A stretch of 52,618 nucleotides of DNA from contig DFOA01000013.1 in NCBI GenBank assembly GCA_002381185.1, forward strand, positions 1 through 52,618. Reading direction: 5' to 3'. The first letter of the stretch is position 1. Every line of letters begins with the position of its first letter. The translations under genes were made by a program, and so were the position numbers. The notes under the pieces were generated by a model that was not told the origin of the DNA, did not search any database, and saw only the letters and a list, made by a program, of their open reading frames with translations. This DNA comes from Firmicutes bacterium UBA3553 (GTDB taxonomy: Bacteria; Bacillota; Clostridia; Tissierellales; Sedimentibacteraceae). Below, in pieces: positions 1 through 9,161 of the stretch.

Positions 1-741
1 CTTACAAATAAAATAAGGAATACTATGCTTGTTAACCTTGAATCAACTTTTACCAAGTCAAAATCCGGAGGAATTGTAGCAGGTAAGGTTTGGAGAAATG
101 TCTATCTTAATGACAAGAAGGTTTTTATAAAAAACAGTCAGGATGACATAGGTGATATAAGTGTGGATATTTTACTGGATGCATCAGCTTCTCAGCTATA
201 TCGCCAAGAAATAGTAGCTACTGAAGGATATATCATAGCTGAGAGCCTGACTCGCTGCCATATTCCAGTGAGGGTGTATTCTTACTGTAATATGAGGGAT
301 TATACTATTATTAATATCTTCCGTGAATATGATGAAGTAAATAAGAATAATAATATATTCAATTATAATGCCGCGGGGTTTAATAGAGACGGATTGGCAA
401 TACGTACCTCAATACAAATGATGAAGCGGTCTCATTATGAAAATAAAATACTTATCATTCTTTCTGATGGCAAACCGAATGATATGAAGAACATCTCCTC
501 CGGCGGGTTTATTTCAGTTCATAATGAGTATGCAGGTGATATCGGCGTAAATGATACTGCTCAAGAGGTGAGAAAGGGACGTAAAGATGGAATTTCCATT
601 CTTGCCGTTTTCACGGGAAAGGATGAAGATGTTGCCGATGCTGTAAAAATATTTGGACATAATCTTGCCTGCATCAAATCACCCGAGAGATTTGCTGATA
701 CAGTGGGAGTTTTGATGCAGAATGTATTAAATAACTTTTAA
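1..741 (+). CDS. von Willebrand factor A domain protein, C-terminal part (5' end outside window)
   Basis: The reading frame is open from base 1, so the gene almost certainly starts upstream; an internal ATG at 25 exists but is not needed. The visible 240 residues form a VWA fold with a metal-ion-dependent adhesion site (DASAS), and the strand-helix core ILIILSDGKPND carries the second MIDAS Asp. The order of motifs resembles the C-terminal VWA half of NorD/CobT-type proteins, which usually work with a MoxR-type AAA+ ATPase in maturing metalloenzymes. That partner would lie outside the window. The family call is from motif memory. The gene converges on hflK and shares a hairpin with it. Confidence 0.7.
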   Translation, partial: LTNKIRNTMLVNLESTFTKSKSGGIVAGKVWRNVYLNDKKVFIKNSQDDIGDISVDILLDASASQLYRQEIVATEGYIIAESLTRCHIPVRVYSYCNMRDYTIINIFREYDEVNKNNNIFNYNAAGFNRDGLAIRTSIQMMKRSHYENKILIILSDGKPNDMKNISSGGFISVHNEYAGDIGVNDTAQEVRKGRKDGISILAVFTGKDEDVADAVKIFGHNLACIKSPERFADTVGVLMQNVLNNF

Positions 742-779
742 GATGTAGTATAAATTATATGGAGATAGTTCCAAAAGCT

Positions 780-811
780 AATTTCCACCGTTTGTTAAGA
801 CGGTGGAAATT
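780..811. terminator. Bidirectional hairpin between convergent genes
   Basis: A perfect 12-bp inverted repeat (AATTTCCACCGT / ACGGTGGAAATT) with an 8-nt loop lies between the stop of the VWA gene and the stop of hflK. Only short A/T tracts flank it on either side, so termination efficiency is uncertain, but its position between convergent genes fits a shared terminator. Confidence 0.7.
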
Positions 812-839
812 CTTAAAAAAGGAATATTGATATGTGATA

Positions 840-1991
840 TTATTGGTTGGGTGATACAACAGTACCATTAGTCATGCTTGGGTCAAATAAATTCACATCT
901 ACGCTGCCATCGGAAGAATCCACAATATAAATTTTGACCATGGGCAGTATCTTCTCAAGCGTTTCAAGCAACAGACGGTACTTGGTCGTATCCTCAGTAT
1001 AAATGGCAGAATTTTTTTGATATTCATCCAGCATGCTGAGGAATTTTTCAGTGTCACCGGTTGCTTTGGCGACTTGCTCTGCCTTGTAGGCCTCTCCGTC
1101 GGAAATCATTTTGTTTGCCTTGGCACGTGCTTGAGGAATCAGGCTGTTATAGTATCCGTTTGCTTCATTGATGGATGTCTCTTTTTCTTCTCTGGCTGTA
1201 GTTACATCCAGGAAAGAGGATGATACCGGATCGGGAGGAACAATAGCCTGGATATTGAAGGCTGTAATTTGTATTCCGGTATCATAGCGGTTTAAAGAAT
1301 CCTGCGCTAACTTTAAAATAGAGTTTTGCGCCGCCACTTTCTCTGCGCTGAGGATATCATCCACCCCTGTGTTGGCCATAAGCTGTACTAATGCCGACTC
1401 AACGCTGTACCGAACCAGCTGTTCACTGTTGCCGTTAACATTGTATAAAAATTTTGCCGCATCACTGACTTTATAATGGACAATGGCTTGAGATGTAATA
1501 ATATTCTCATCTCCGGTCAATAACTGAATTGACTGGGGCATATCATCGGGCTGATGGACGTGATCAGGAAGGCTCATGCCAATATCAGCCCGCCGTATCT
1601 CAGACACATTGACCTTCTGCACCTGATCAACAGGAAATGGTATACGGTAGTGCAGCCCCTCACTTATCGTTTGGCTTTGTATAACACCGAATCTTCGGAT
1701 TACAGCCTGTTCGCCCGGATTGACAATATAGATGCCGGTAAGTAAATAGATTGCAAAAACGCATGCGGCGAGAAAAAGGAATGCCTTTTTAGGATTAATG
1801 TGCTTGAATGCATTTTTCAAATCATTGAAAGTAGTTCCGTCCTGGATAGAATGATTTTGCGCCTTGCTCTTAAACATCACAAATATTGAGCTGCAGCGTG
1901 TGGCATAGGATTTTAACATTCGAATTATTTTTTTTATTATATTTTCTCTGTTTCCTCTTGGAGGTTGAGAATTTTTTAAATTATCATCCAT
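840..1991 (-). CDS. hflK: HflK-type SPFH/band-7 protease modulator
   Basis: The 383-aa protein has a charged cytosolic N-terminus, one membrane segment at about residues 70-88 (AFLFLAACVFAIYLLTG), and then an SPFH domain beginning IVNPGEQAVIRRFG. A long helical stretch follows, rich in Ala, Glu and Lys (EANGYYNSLIPQARAKANK). HflK pairs with HflC in a membrane ring that restrains the FtsH AAA+ protease. The ATG has an AAAGGAGG site 7 nt upstream. It is the last gene of a five-gene minus-strand operon, 22 bp after hflC. HflK versus generic SPFH protein is decided by the NPGE...RRFG signature and the hflC neighbour. Confidence 0.88.
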   Translation of the reverse strand: MDDNLKNSQPPRGNRENIIKKIIRMLKSYATRCSSIFVMFKSKAQNHSIQDGTTFNDLKNAFKHINPKKAFLFLAACVFAIYLLTGIYIVNPGEQAVIRRFGVIQSQTISEGLHYRIPFPVDQVQKVNVSEIRRADIGMSLPDHVHQPDDMPQSIQLLTGDENIITSQAIVHYKVSDAAKFLYNVNGNSEQLVRYSVESALVQLMANTGVDDILSAEKVAAQNSILKLAQDSLNRYDTGIQITAFNIQAIVPPDPVSSSFLDVTTAREEKETSINEANGYYNSLIPQARAKANKMISDGEAYKAEQVAKATGDTEKFLSMLDEYQKNSAIYTEDTTKYRLLLETLEKILPMVKIYIVDSSDGSVDVNLFDPSMTNGTVVSPNQ

Positions 1992-2013
1992 TGAGAATCC
2001 TCCTTTCGCATAA

Positions 2014-2910
2014 TTAATTGCCGGCTCCGCTTAAATATTTCAATATCTCGGCGGTTGACGGCATAATCAATGTGGTATTTCCGTCAATTGTCTTTTCATA
2101 AGTCTCCAGTGTACGAATAAATTCATAGAATTTAGGATCTTTTTGGAAGGCCTCACCGTAAATTCTTATTGCTTCCGCATCGCCTTCGCCTTTAATCTGC
2201 TGAACTTGCTTATAGGCTTCGGCTAATATAAGCTGCTGCTCTTTTTCGGCGTCGGCACGAATTTTTGCAGCCTCCTCGCTGCCCTCAGAGCGATACTTCT
2301 GTGCCATCTGTTCACGTTCCGCGCTCATGCGGTCATAAACACTCTGTTTGTTGGCTTCCGGAAAATTAAGAACACGAATCTGTGCATCTACAACCTCAAT
2401 GCCGTATTCGGCCGCACGTTCTTTTGCATAAGCTACAGCCTCGTTCAGCATTACGTCCAGCTCCAGTTTTTCCGCATCGATATTTACGAGCTGTTCAAGA
2501 TTATATTTACCCAGCTGTACGCTAAGACTGGAAGAGAAGACGTCCATAAGGCGTGCCTCAGCTCCTATCTGATTTTTTACGGTTTTCAAGTATAAAATAG
2601 GATCAATAATTTTCCAGGTTCCATAATAATCCAGGGACACGCTTTTTTTATCTAGTGTAAGCAATTCAATTGGGGTGGTTTGATACACCTGAATTCTCTT
2701 ATCCAGACGTTGAACGGACTGAATAGGGTCAGGAAGTTTAATTCTAAGCCCCGGCTTGTCAATAGTAGCTACTGGATTGCCAAATTGGGTGACGATCGCA
2801 TATTCTGTCACATCAACCTTATAAATCATGAGTGTTACTGCAAGAAGAACGAGTGTAAGAGAAACACCCAGTATAAATTTTTTATTGTTTTTTTTGTTTG
2901 ATGATGTCAT
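2014..2910 (-). CDS. hflC: HflC-type SPFH/band-7 protease modulator
   Basis: This 298-aa protein has a short basic N-terminus, a membrane anchor at about residues 12-28 (FILGVSLTLVLLAVTLMIY), and an SPFH domain with VTEYAIVTQFGNPV. The Ala/Glu-rich helix RAEAEKE-type region (AKIRADAEKEQQLILAEAYK) and the C-terminal segment DPKFYEFIRTLETYEK are typical of HflC. It is predicted to form the hetero-oligomeric HflKC ring around FtsH, with the SPFH domain outside the cytoplasmic membrane. GGAGGT precedes the ATG by 8 nt. It sits between hflK and the CDF-SPFH fusion gene. Confidence 0.9.
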   Translation of the reverse strand: MTSSNKKNNKKFILGVSLTLVLLAVTLMIYKVDVTEYAIVTQFGNPVATIDKPGLRIKLPDPIQSVQRLDKRIQVYQTTPIELLTLDKKSVSLDYYGTWKIIDPILYLKTVKNQIGAEARLMDVFSSSLSVQLGKYNLEQLVNIDAEKLELDVMLNEAVAYAKERAAEYGIEVVDAQIRVLNFPEANKQSVYDRMSAEREQMAQKYRSEGSEEAAKIRADAEKEQQLILAEAYKQVQQIKGEGDAEAIRIYGEAFQKDPKFYEFIRTLETYEKTIDGNTTLIMPSTAEILKYLSGAGN

Positions 2911-2960
2911 TGTAAGTACCTCCGATATTATTGCTTTTCATATGAATAGAGCGATGCATT

Positions 2961-4493
2961 TTAGTTGCCGGATGTGCCGCTTTTGCCGTTTGAAACCCAG
3001 AGTTCTGCATTGTCAATGTTGACTCCGCCGCCCAGCAGAAGCTTTTGGACATTTGGCAGAATACGCTCCATTGCTTCCATGTACAACCTGAATTCTGTTA
3101 TATCTTTTGACGAAGCATACGCCGTCTGCTTAGCAGTGAACAAGGTGGCGTCACCTTCTGCATTTTTAATCTTTTCTTCTTTATAACCTTGCGCTTCCGC
3201 GACTTTTTTATAGGCTTCTGCGTTTGCCTGAGGGATAATTGTGTTTTGGTAAGCAGTTGCCTCGTTGATGTAGATACTTCTGTCCTGACGAGCTGTAGCC
3301 AGGTCCTGGAAGCTGGCAATAACATTTTCCGGAGGAGAAGTTTCCACCAACTGTACCCCCACAATTTCAATGCCTGATCTGTTTAAGTCCATTGTACCTT
3401 GCAGCAATGACATTACCGATTGTTCGATTTCAGCTTTACCTTCGGTTAGAATATAGTCGATTGTATTTTTGCCTACGATTTTTCGAATGCCGGTTGTTGC
3501 GCTGGATTGAAGCAAAGCGGCGGAATCACTCACATTCAGGACATAGTCAGCGGTATTGCTTATTTTATAATGTACAGATATGTTGATATTTACCAGATTG
3601 GTATCACCTGTCAGCAGTTCCTGCACCCCTGTTTCAATCTTCTCTATGTTGTCGGATTTAACTAATGTTACCCGTTCAAAAGGAGCAGGCAAACGGTAAT
3701 GAATACCGGGAGATACATCCGCATTTACAACTTTTCCAAAGCGTCTGACAACACCGCTTTCGTCCCATTGCACGATATACACTCCCGACAGCAGATAGGC
3801 TACGGTCAAAACACAGCCTATGCGTAACAAAAATTTTTTATTGTTCTTGAAGCCGTGATGATGCATATGTCCGTTGTCATCTGTCTGCTCATCCGGATGC
3901 AGAAGAGATTGAAGATTGTAAGTGAAAATTTCATAACCTGCTATCATCAATAAGACCATCGCTATGATAGCGGATATTTTGTCTAGACTAGGCATCCCAA
4001 ACAGAGAACCTAAAATACCTACCAACACGGCAATAGAGCAATACATGTCCATTTTAGAATGATAACCGTCGGCAATCAGGCTTTGCGACCCTGTCTGTTC
4101 GCCTACATATATTTTATATCGGGCCATGAAGTAATTGATAACAACTCCCACAAAGGCGCCCGCAGCTACAAAAGGCACATACTTCAGTTCTGTCATTTCG
4201 CCGCTTAGTGCATCTGAAAGAATTTCAATTCCCATATAGAAAATGAATACTGATACAAAAATCGCAAGAAGGTGCTCTGCTTTTTTACTTGCAAATTTTA
4301 ACTTTTGTGCTCCATAGCGTGTAATCATAAGTCCTGTAAATACTATGCCGGTAACAAACAAATCCGTAAAGGAATGCCATGCGTTTGCTTGAAGACCAAT
4401 GCTTCCTGATAAATTTGCCAAGAAGAAGCGGAGTAAAATCAGTATTACATTGGCTGCAATGGTAATTAAAATGGTTTTTTCTTTTCGTCCCAT
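2961..4493 (-). CDS. Cation diffusion facilitator transmembrane domain fused to an HflK-like SPFH domain
   Basis: This is a 510-aa two-part protein in a single uninterrupted frame. Residues 1 to about 200 are a six-helix CDF-type transporter domain. It has HxxxD metal-site motifs in the second helix (HSFTD) and the fifth helix (HSKMD), followed by a His-rich linker (GHMHHHG). Residues from about 220 are a further membrane helix and a complete HflK-like SPFH domain (VQWDESGVVRRFG), ending in the long Ala/Glu helix. A CDF's usual cytosolic C-terminal domain appears to be replaced by the SPFH part. AAGGAGAG precedes the ATG. Operon position next to hflC suggests coupling of divalent metal transport or sensing to FtsH-type proteolysis; this is inference. 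Confidence 0.82.
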   Translation of the reverse strand: MGRKEKTILITIAANVILILLRFFLANLSGSIGLQANAWHSFTDLFVTGIVFTGLMITRYGAQKLKFASKKAEHLLAIFVSVFIFYMGIEILSDALSGEMTELKYVPFVAAGAFVGVVINYFMARYKIYVGEQTGSQSLIADGYHSKMDMYCSIAVLVGILGSLFGMPSLDKISAIIAMVLLMIAGYEIFTYNLQSLLHPDEQTDDNGHMHHHGFKNNKKFLLRIGCVLTVAYLLSGVYIVQWDESGVVRRFGKVVNADVSPGIHYRLPAPFERVTLVKSDNIEKIETGVQELLTGDTNLVNINISVHYKISNTADYVLNVSDSAALLQSSATTGIRKIVGKNTIDYILTEGKAEIEQSVMSLLQGTMDLNRSGIEIVGVQLVETSPPENVIASFQDLATARQDRSIYINEATAYQNTIIPQANAEAYKKVAEAQGYKEEKIKNAEGDATLFTAKQTAYASSKDITEFRLYMEAMERILPNVQKLLLGGGVNIDNAELWVSNGKSGTSGN

Positions 4494-4508
4494 ACATACT
4501 CTCCTTAA

Positions 4509-5471
4509 TTAAAAAATAGTCTTGTTAGTGTGTTCTTCCTGAGATATAACACCCTGTATTGCGGCAATAGAAATCTCGAGTTGTTCTAATGACGGCTCCT
4601 TGGTTGTTATCCTTTGTATCCACAGCCCAGGCAATGACAGGTATGATACAATATGATTGCCGGGATGTTTTCCGGCAAATCGGATAAATTCGTATCCTAA
4701 GCCGGCTATTAACGGAAAAAGCAGTACTTTTGTCAAGGTTCGTACCAATATATTGTCCCATGTGAACCATGGCAATGAGTAAAATATCATACCCGTAAGA
4801 ATCATCACAAAAATAAAGCTTGTGCCGCATCTTGGATGGAAACGTTTGTGCTTTTGGGCATTCCTCGGAGTTAATTGCTCTTCGGCTTCATAACATAAGA
4901 TGACTTTATGTTCAGCACCATGATATTCAAAGGTTCGCTTCATATCCGGAATCATGGATATCAGCAACAAGTAAGCAATAAGAATGCCCAGTCGGACAAC
5001 TCCTTCAAAGAGGTTTTTCCATAAGCCCAACTCCAGGCTTAACACACGTTCCAGACCCTTAATAAGATAAGCCGGAAGAAACATAAACAGCGCAATACTC
5101 AAAAAAACAGCTAAAAAATATGAAAGAACCGTAAGTGCTTCAGATAATTTTTCTCCGAATACATTTTCGAGCCAAAGCTCAAATTTGCTTTTCGGCGTAT
5201 CTGCTTCAGATAATATGGCTTCTGACGATATCTGCAAGGTAATGTGACCTAGCATGAGCATCTGGAAAAAATTAGCCGCACCGCGCAAAACAGGCAGTGA
5301 CAGCAGTGGATATCGTTCCGACAATGAAACGAACGGAAAAACCTTGGTTTGTATTGTACCATCAGGTGTGCGCATCGCAACCGCATAGCGGTTTTTGGAT
5401 TTCATCATTATGCCTTCAAGTACTGCTTGACCGCCTATAGTTCCGAGCCGCAGGCTTTGTTCTGTTTTCAA
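4509..5471 (-). CDS. yqhQ: DUF1385 family membrane protein (YqhQ-like)
   Basis: The 320-aa protein opens with the family signature GGQAVLEGIMMKS and contains FHPRCGTSFIF and EYHGAEHK, conserved in DUF1385/YqhQ proteins. Several hydrophobic helices lie between residues 130 and 260. The start codon is TTG with GAGGTGA just upstream; no better ATG is present. The molecular function of the family is not established. In other Bacillota it often lies near prmC/prfA or peptidase genes, whereas here it lies between a PPIase gene and the CDF-SPFH gene, 15 bp from each, which implies co-transcription. Confidence 0.88.
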   Translation of the reverse strand: MKTEQSLRLGTIGGQAVLEGIMMKSKNRYAVAMRTPDGTIQTKVFPFVSLSERYPLLSLPVLRGAANFFQMLMLGHITLQISSEAILSEADTPKSKFELWLENVFGEKLSEALTVLSYFLAVFLSIALFMFLPAYLIKGLERVLSLELGLWKNLFEGVVRLGILIAYLLLISMIPDMKRTFEYHGAEHKVILCYEAEEQLTPRNAQKHKRFHPRCGTSFIFVMILTGMIFYSLPWFTWDNILVRTLTKVLLFPLIAGLGYEFIRFAGKHPGNHIVSYLSLPGLWIQRITTKEPSLEQLEISIAAIQGVISQEEHTNKTIF

Positions 5472-5486
5472 ATTATCACCTCATTT

Positions 5487-7763
5487 TTAATATTGACTTT
5501 CATTTTCTTTTAATAAACGTCGAATCGTCTTGTTATAAACCGTAAAATTTGCATTATCCAGCATTGTTTTTTCCATATCCATTTGCAATTGCGCATGCTG
5601 CTGTTCACTAAGATGAGTTTTGATTCCTTCGGAGGCTTGCTCATAACTTTGCTGCTGCTCTTCTGTACGGTCCCGTACCTGAAGGATGTAGTAACTGTAT
5701 GAATATTCCAATACTTTGCTGACTTCGCCTATCTTCAAGGTAAAAGCAGCATCAGCCAGGGGAGGAATAAGGTATTCCATATAAAAATCCCCTTCAATTT
5801 GACCTCCTGAGGCTGCGGAAGAGTCCTCGGAATATTGTTTTGCCGCTTCCTCAAAGGATACTCCGCTGTTGATTGCGTTCAGCGCTTCATTGGCCTTTTG
5901 CAATGCCTGTTCTTTTTTCTCTCCGTTCTGCCCTTGATCAATCCAAATTATATTGAGCTGAACGGCAGCGGGATTTATTAAATTCTCCTTATTATTTTCA
6001 TAGAATTGACGTATTTCTTCTTCAGCAGGTTCGGTCAGATTTTCGTCTACTTCGTCCCGATGAAGTATCTGCGCCAGATATTGAATTTTCATTTCCTCAT
6101 AGCTGTGTTCTTCGCGATTGCCGGAAGATTTATCACCGCTTTTTTCAAGAAGCAGCTCTTGTGCAATCATCTGTTCTACCAATTGCTTTTTAGCGTTATA
6201 AGTTGAAAATTCAGACTGATAAGCTTCAGACAGTTCCTTAAACTCCGTATAGAATTCCCCTAAGGTATAGCGGCGGCTGTGTATGCTGAACAGCATTTCA
6301 CTTTTCCTCAGTGTATATTCTGTTTCCATGTTTTCGGCAAGCAATTTACTGCGAATTTCTGATTTTACCGAATCTAATGATTTTATTCCGGCATTGGTTG
6401 CTTCAATTAATTTTACAATACTGACTGAGCCGTCTGCGTTATTGATAGAATCACTGATATCGCCGGCTTTCATTTTCCATATTGCGTCTTCTAAAGCAGT
6501 ATTTCCGCTGCCTTTGACAACAGTATTCGTGCTGGCATTGCCATCTTTAGAAAAAGAGGAGGCGACACTTTCAAAGCTTTCTCCTGAACGGATTTTACGG
6601 ATTGCATCTTTTGCGGAATTTGCTGCATCACCGGTGGCTATGCGAATTTCCGAATATTTTGCGGTATCCTTTGTCTGGAAATCTGCAATATTTTCTTCAT
6701 AATAAGCAGAAATTTCATCATCTGTAGGTTCGTCTACTTTGAGAATGTCAAAATTAACCTGAAGCCCTGCTGTTTGTTTCAATTCTTCTATGTATTGAGG
6801 GAAAAAATCCTCGTCCTTTTTCGAAGCAAGAATTTGCCGAATTTCATCCTCTACTTCTGGCAGAGGCTTCCCTGTGTAGGTGTTTTGGTTTTCATCATAG
6901 TATTGCTTTATTTCCCAGTTTGAAATTGTTTCAGGCGTGATATTTTCATCGTGCAACTGAGCAATATATTGTTCAACAGTGATATCATTCAGAAGATCTT
7001 TCATTCCGTGCTGTACATCTTCACGCTGAGTGACTCCTTTTGCATCCGCCCATTCTTGAATCATTTGTTCAACCGCAAGCCTTGTTATCAGCTCCTGATA
7101 TCCGGCCAACGAATCTATGGGATGAGACTCACATTCTTCACCGGAATCGCATTTTGAATGATCATATCCGTGTACGGGACAGAGCATGTGTTCACGCTCT
7201 TTTACCTGTTCAATATTAATGAATGCCTGCAGCTGATCTACGGTAATGTTTTTGCCGTTATATGAACCTACAACATCCGGATTGGGCGGTTCAGGTTCAA
7301 AAATATAAGGAGCAAACTTTGCTGTTATTCCCCCCGCTAAAACTAAACCTAAAAAAACAAATATTTTTATTTTGCTTTTTTTTGTCACCGGTTTGTTCTG
7401 AGCTTCTTGAGTAAGCTTATATTCCGGACAAGAAATATCCCGGATGTCTTCGGGATCGGTCTCATCTCGGTATTCCAATCCAAGACTGTTATTCTCATAC
7501 GAAACAGGTTCTGAAAGCGGTGAAGAGGCATCATCCTCCAAAGAGTGTTTTTCGTTATTATGGAAGTTATCAGACGGTGAAAGTTCTGATTGCGGTTTTG
7601 TTTCTGATGCCGAAGGAGGGGGAGCTTTCTTTTTTATTCCGAGTACATGGAGAAGATCTGCCATAACCGAATTTTCATCGGACATATGCGGATCGTTTGT
7701 TTCAGGTTCTGCATCCGGAATAATTTTTTTTCCATTATTATGAGAATTATTATTTGCACTCAT
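5487..7763 (-). CDS. Membrane-anchored peptidyl-prolyl isomerase with two parvulin-like (PpiC) regions
   Basis: The 758-aa protein has an acidic, Ser/Pro-rich cytosolic N-terminus of about 130 residues, one membrane segment (about 132-152, IFVFLGLVLAGGITA) and a large extracytoplasmic part. A SurA/PrsA-like chaperone helix bundle precedes a degenerate parvulin region (about 345-480) and a better conserved one (about 585-700, with SSAASGGQIEGDF). A small insert with CPVHGYDHSKC and GEEC at about 195-210 could bind metal. It should assist folding of exported proteins. It is the first gene of the operon (AGGAGG before the ATG) leading to YqhQ, CDF-SPFH, HflC and HflK. PrsA itself is a lipoprotein; here a transmembrane anchor replaces the lipobox. 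Confidence 0.82.
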   Translation of the reverse strand: MSANNNSHNNGKKIIPDAEPETNDPHMSDENSVMADLLHVLGIKKKAPPPSASETKPQSELSPSDNFHNNEKHSLEDDASSPLSEPVSYENNSLGLEYRDETDPEDIRDISCPEYKLTQEAQNKPVTKKSKIKIFVFLGLVLAGGITAKFAPYIFEPEPPNPDVVGSYNGKNITVDQLQAFINIEQVKEREHMLCPVHGYDHSKCDSGEECESHPIDSLAGYQELITRLAVEQMIQEWADAKGVTQREDVQHGMKDLLNDITVEQYIAQLHDENITPETISNWEIKQYYDENQNTYTGKPLPEVEDEIRQILASKKDEDFFPQYIEELKQTAGLQVNFDILKVDEPTDDEISAYYEENIADFQTKDTAKYSEIRIATGDAANSAKDAIRKIRSGESFESVASSFSKDGNASTNTVVKGSGNTALEDAIWKMKAGDISDSINNADGSVSIVKLIEATNAGIKSLDSVKSEIRSKLLAENMETEYTLRKSEMLFSIHSRRYTLGEFYTEFKELSEAYQSEFSTYNAKKQLVEQMIAQELLLEKSGDKSSGNREEHSYEEMKIQYLAQILHRDEVDENLTEPAEEEIRQFYENNKENLINPAAVQLNIIWIDQGQNGEKKEQALQKANEALNAINSGVSFEEAAKQYSEDSSAASGGQIEGDFYMEYLIPPLADAAFTLKIGEVSKVLEYSYSYYILQVRDRTEEQQQSYEQASEGIKTHLSEQQHAQLQMDMEKTMLDNANFTVYNKTIRRLLKENESQY

Positions 7764-8041
7764 TTTATTCCTCCTGTTAATTCACATTTTAAATATAATA
7801 TATATGATATTTGTGGGGAATTTGTGGCGATGCAGGCATTATTATTTTATTAAAATTTTATTAATATTTTAGCGTGTTGAGCAATCTTCACATTTTTACC
7901 ACATCATGAAAGTATAATATGATAAACAATTTTCAAAACAGCCTACAATTTTTTGTGCTGTCTTTGGTAAATTGCTGAATGGAAATATAATCAGTGAAAA
8001 AAGGAAATATAATCTATATAATTGAAGAAAGGAGAGATTAC

Positions 8042-8311
8042 ATGAGTTTTTTTTCACATTTAAGGCATATGGGATGGAACAACCCCCATATGGGCAGGGA
8101 TTATTACCAGCAGTCATATCCTAATAATCAAATGGCACCTCAGCAAACTGTAATGTGCCCAAGCTGCCAGACTATTATTGCAATGGGGTCTAAGTTCTGC
8201 CCAGCATGCGGGGAAAAAATAGCACTGAGCCCTGTGGGCAAATGCAGCCAATGCGGAACCACCGTTCCGGGCGGAGCAAAATTTTGTCCCGGCTGCGGGA
8301 AACATGTGTGA
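8042..8311 (+). CDS. Small double zinc-ribbon protein
   Basis: The 89-aa protein has an N-terminal 35 residues rich in Gly, His and Asn, followed by two treble-clef/zinc-ribbon units: CPSCQ...FCPACG and CSQCG...FCPGCG. I chose the ATG at 8042 because GGAGAG lies just upstream; an earlier in-frame ATG at 7994 has no such site. It lies 3 bp before the kinase-like gene, so the two are probably co-transcribed. Zinc-ribbon modules of this type are often fused to Ser/Thr kinases or membrane proteins in Bacillota. Here the ribbon is a separate small protein, possibly an adaptor. Confidence 0.8.
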   Translation: MSFFSHLRHMGWNNPHMGRDYYQQSYPNNQMAPQQTVMCPSCQTIIAMGSKFCPACGEKIALSPVGKCSQCGTTVPGGAKFCPGCGKHV

Positions 8312-8314
8312 CTT

Positions 8315-9052
8315 ATGCAGGAAAGTCATTTCTGCACTGAGATAATTGCAGAGGGATATACCTTAACAGAAAAATTGGGCAGCGGACTGTTTGGAACATG
8401 CTATCTTTGCATGAATAAATCCGGAGAGCCGGTCGTTTTAAAAAAATATGACAATGCTTCGTTCCAAATCAATAAAGATAAAAATCATTATGAGGCTAGC
8501 GTTTTGTCAACACTCTTGCATACGGCAATTCCTAAACTGTTTGGTATATTGTTCACCTCTGATACAAGATATTTGATACTCGAGTTCAAGCCTGGAAATA
8601 CATTGAAAAAATTTCTTTTTCAAGAGCATAAGGTATATGACGATTACGAAATTTCGAGAATATGCACACAGCTTCTCTCTGTTATGAAATATCTGCACAG
8701 CCGGAATATAGCACACAGGGATATCAGCATAGACAATATCATAGATGACGAAAAAAATATTTCGCTGGTGGATTTTGGGCTTTCACGTCCTATTCGGTAT
8801 GATATAACGGCTTCGCAGACAGATTACTATTGTTTTGGAGAGGTGTTGTTGTTTTTACTTTATTCTCGATATTCAACAACCGAATGTAAAAATGATAATA
8901 ATGTCCCCTGGTATAAAGAATTAAGGCTGAGCGTTCCGCAAAAGCGGTTTATAGGCAGGCTGCTGGGGTTGGAAAGACAATTCAACAACATATCTGAGAT
9001 AATAAACGGATTTGCACAATTTATGAAAAAAGGCCTGCCTGTTTATTTATGA
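8315..9052 (+). CDS. Serine/threonine protein kinase-like protein
   Basis: The 245-aa protein has the core Hanks-kinase elements: glycine loop GSGLFGTCY, ATP-anchoring Lys in VVLKKY, catalytic loop HRDISIDN with Asp and Asn retained but the usual Lys replaced by Ser, and DFG in LVDFGLS. The subdomain IX Asp is in TDYYCFGE. The protein stops soon after the C-lobe, with no membrane segment and no PASTA repeats, so it is a soluble minimal kinase. The start has only a weak ribosome site, and translation may be coupled to the zinc-ribbon gene 3 bp upstream. Substrates are unknown. The HRD-loop change suggests altered but not necessarily lost activity. Confidence 0.8.
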   Translation: MQESHFCTEIIAEGYTLTEKLGSGLFGTCYLCMNKSGEPVVLKKYDNASFQINKDKNHYEASVLSTLLHTAIPKLFGILFTSDTRYLILEFKPGNTLKKFLFQEHKVYDDYEISRICTQLLSVMKYLHSRNIAHRDISIDNIIDDEKNISLVDFGLSRPIRYDITASQTDYYCFGEVLLFLLYSRYSTTECKNDNNVPWYKELRLSVPQKRFIGRLLGLERQFNNISEIINGFAQFMKKGLPVYL

Positions 9053-9161
9053 AAACAGGCATTAGAGGCATGTTTAAAAACAGATGTTAAGGAAAGTGCT
9101 TTGCACCTCATTATCAATTATTCAGATATATACAAATAATCAAAAGGAGATGCAAACTAAT

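Noticed and set aside
6283..6702. 139-codon plus-strand ORF within the PPIase gene
   Set aside because: Antisense shadow of the parvulin region with no ribosome site.
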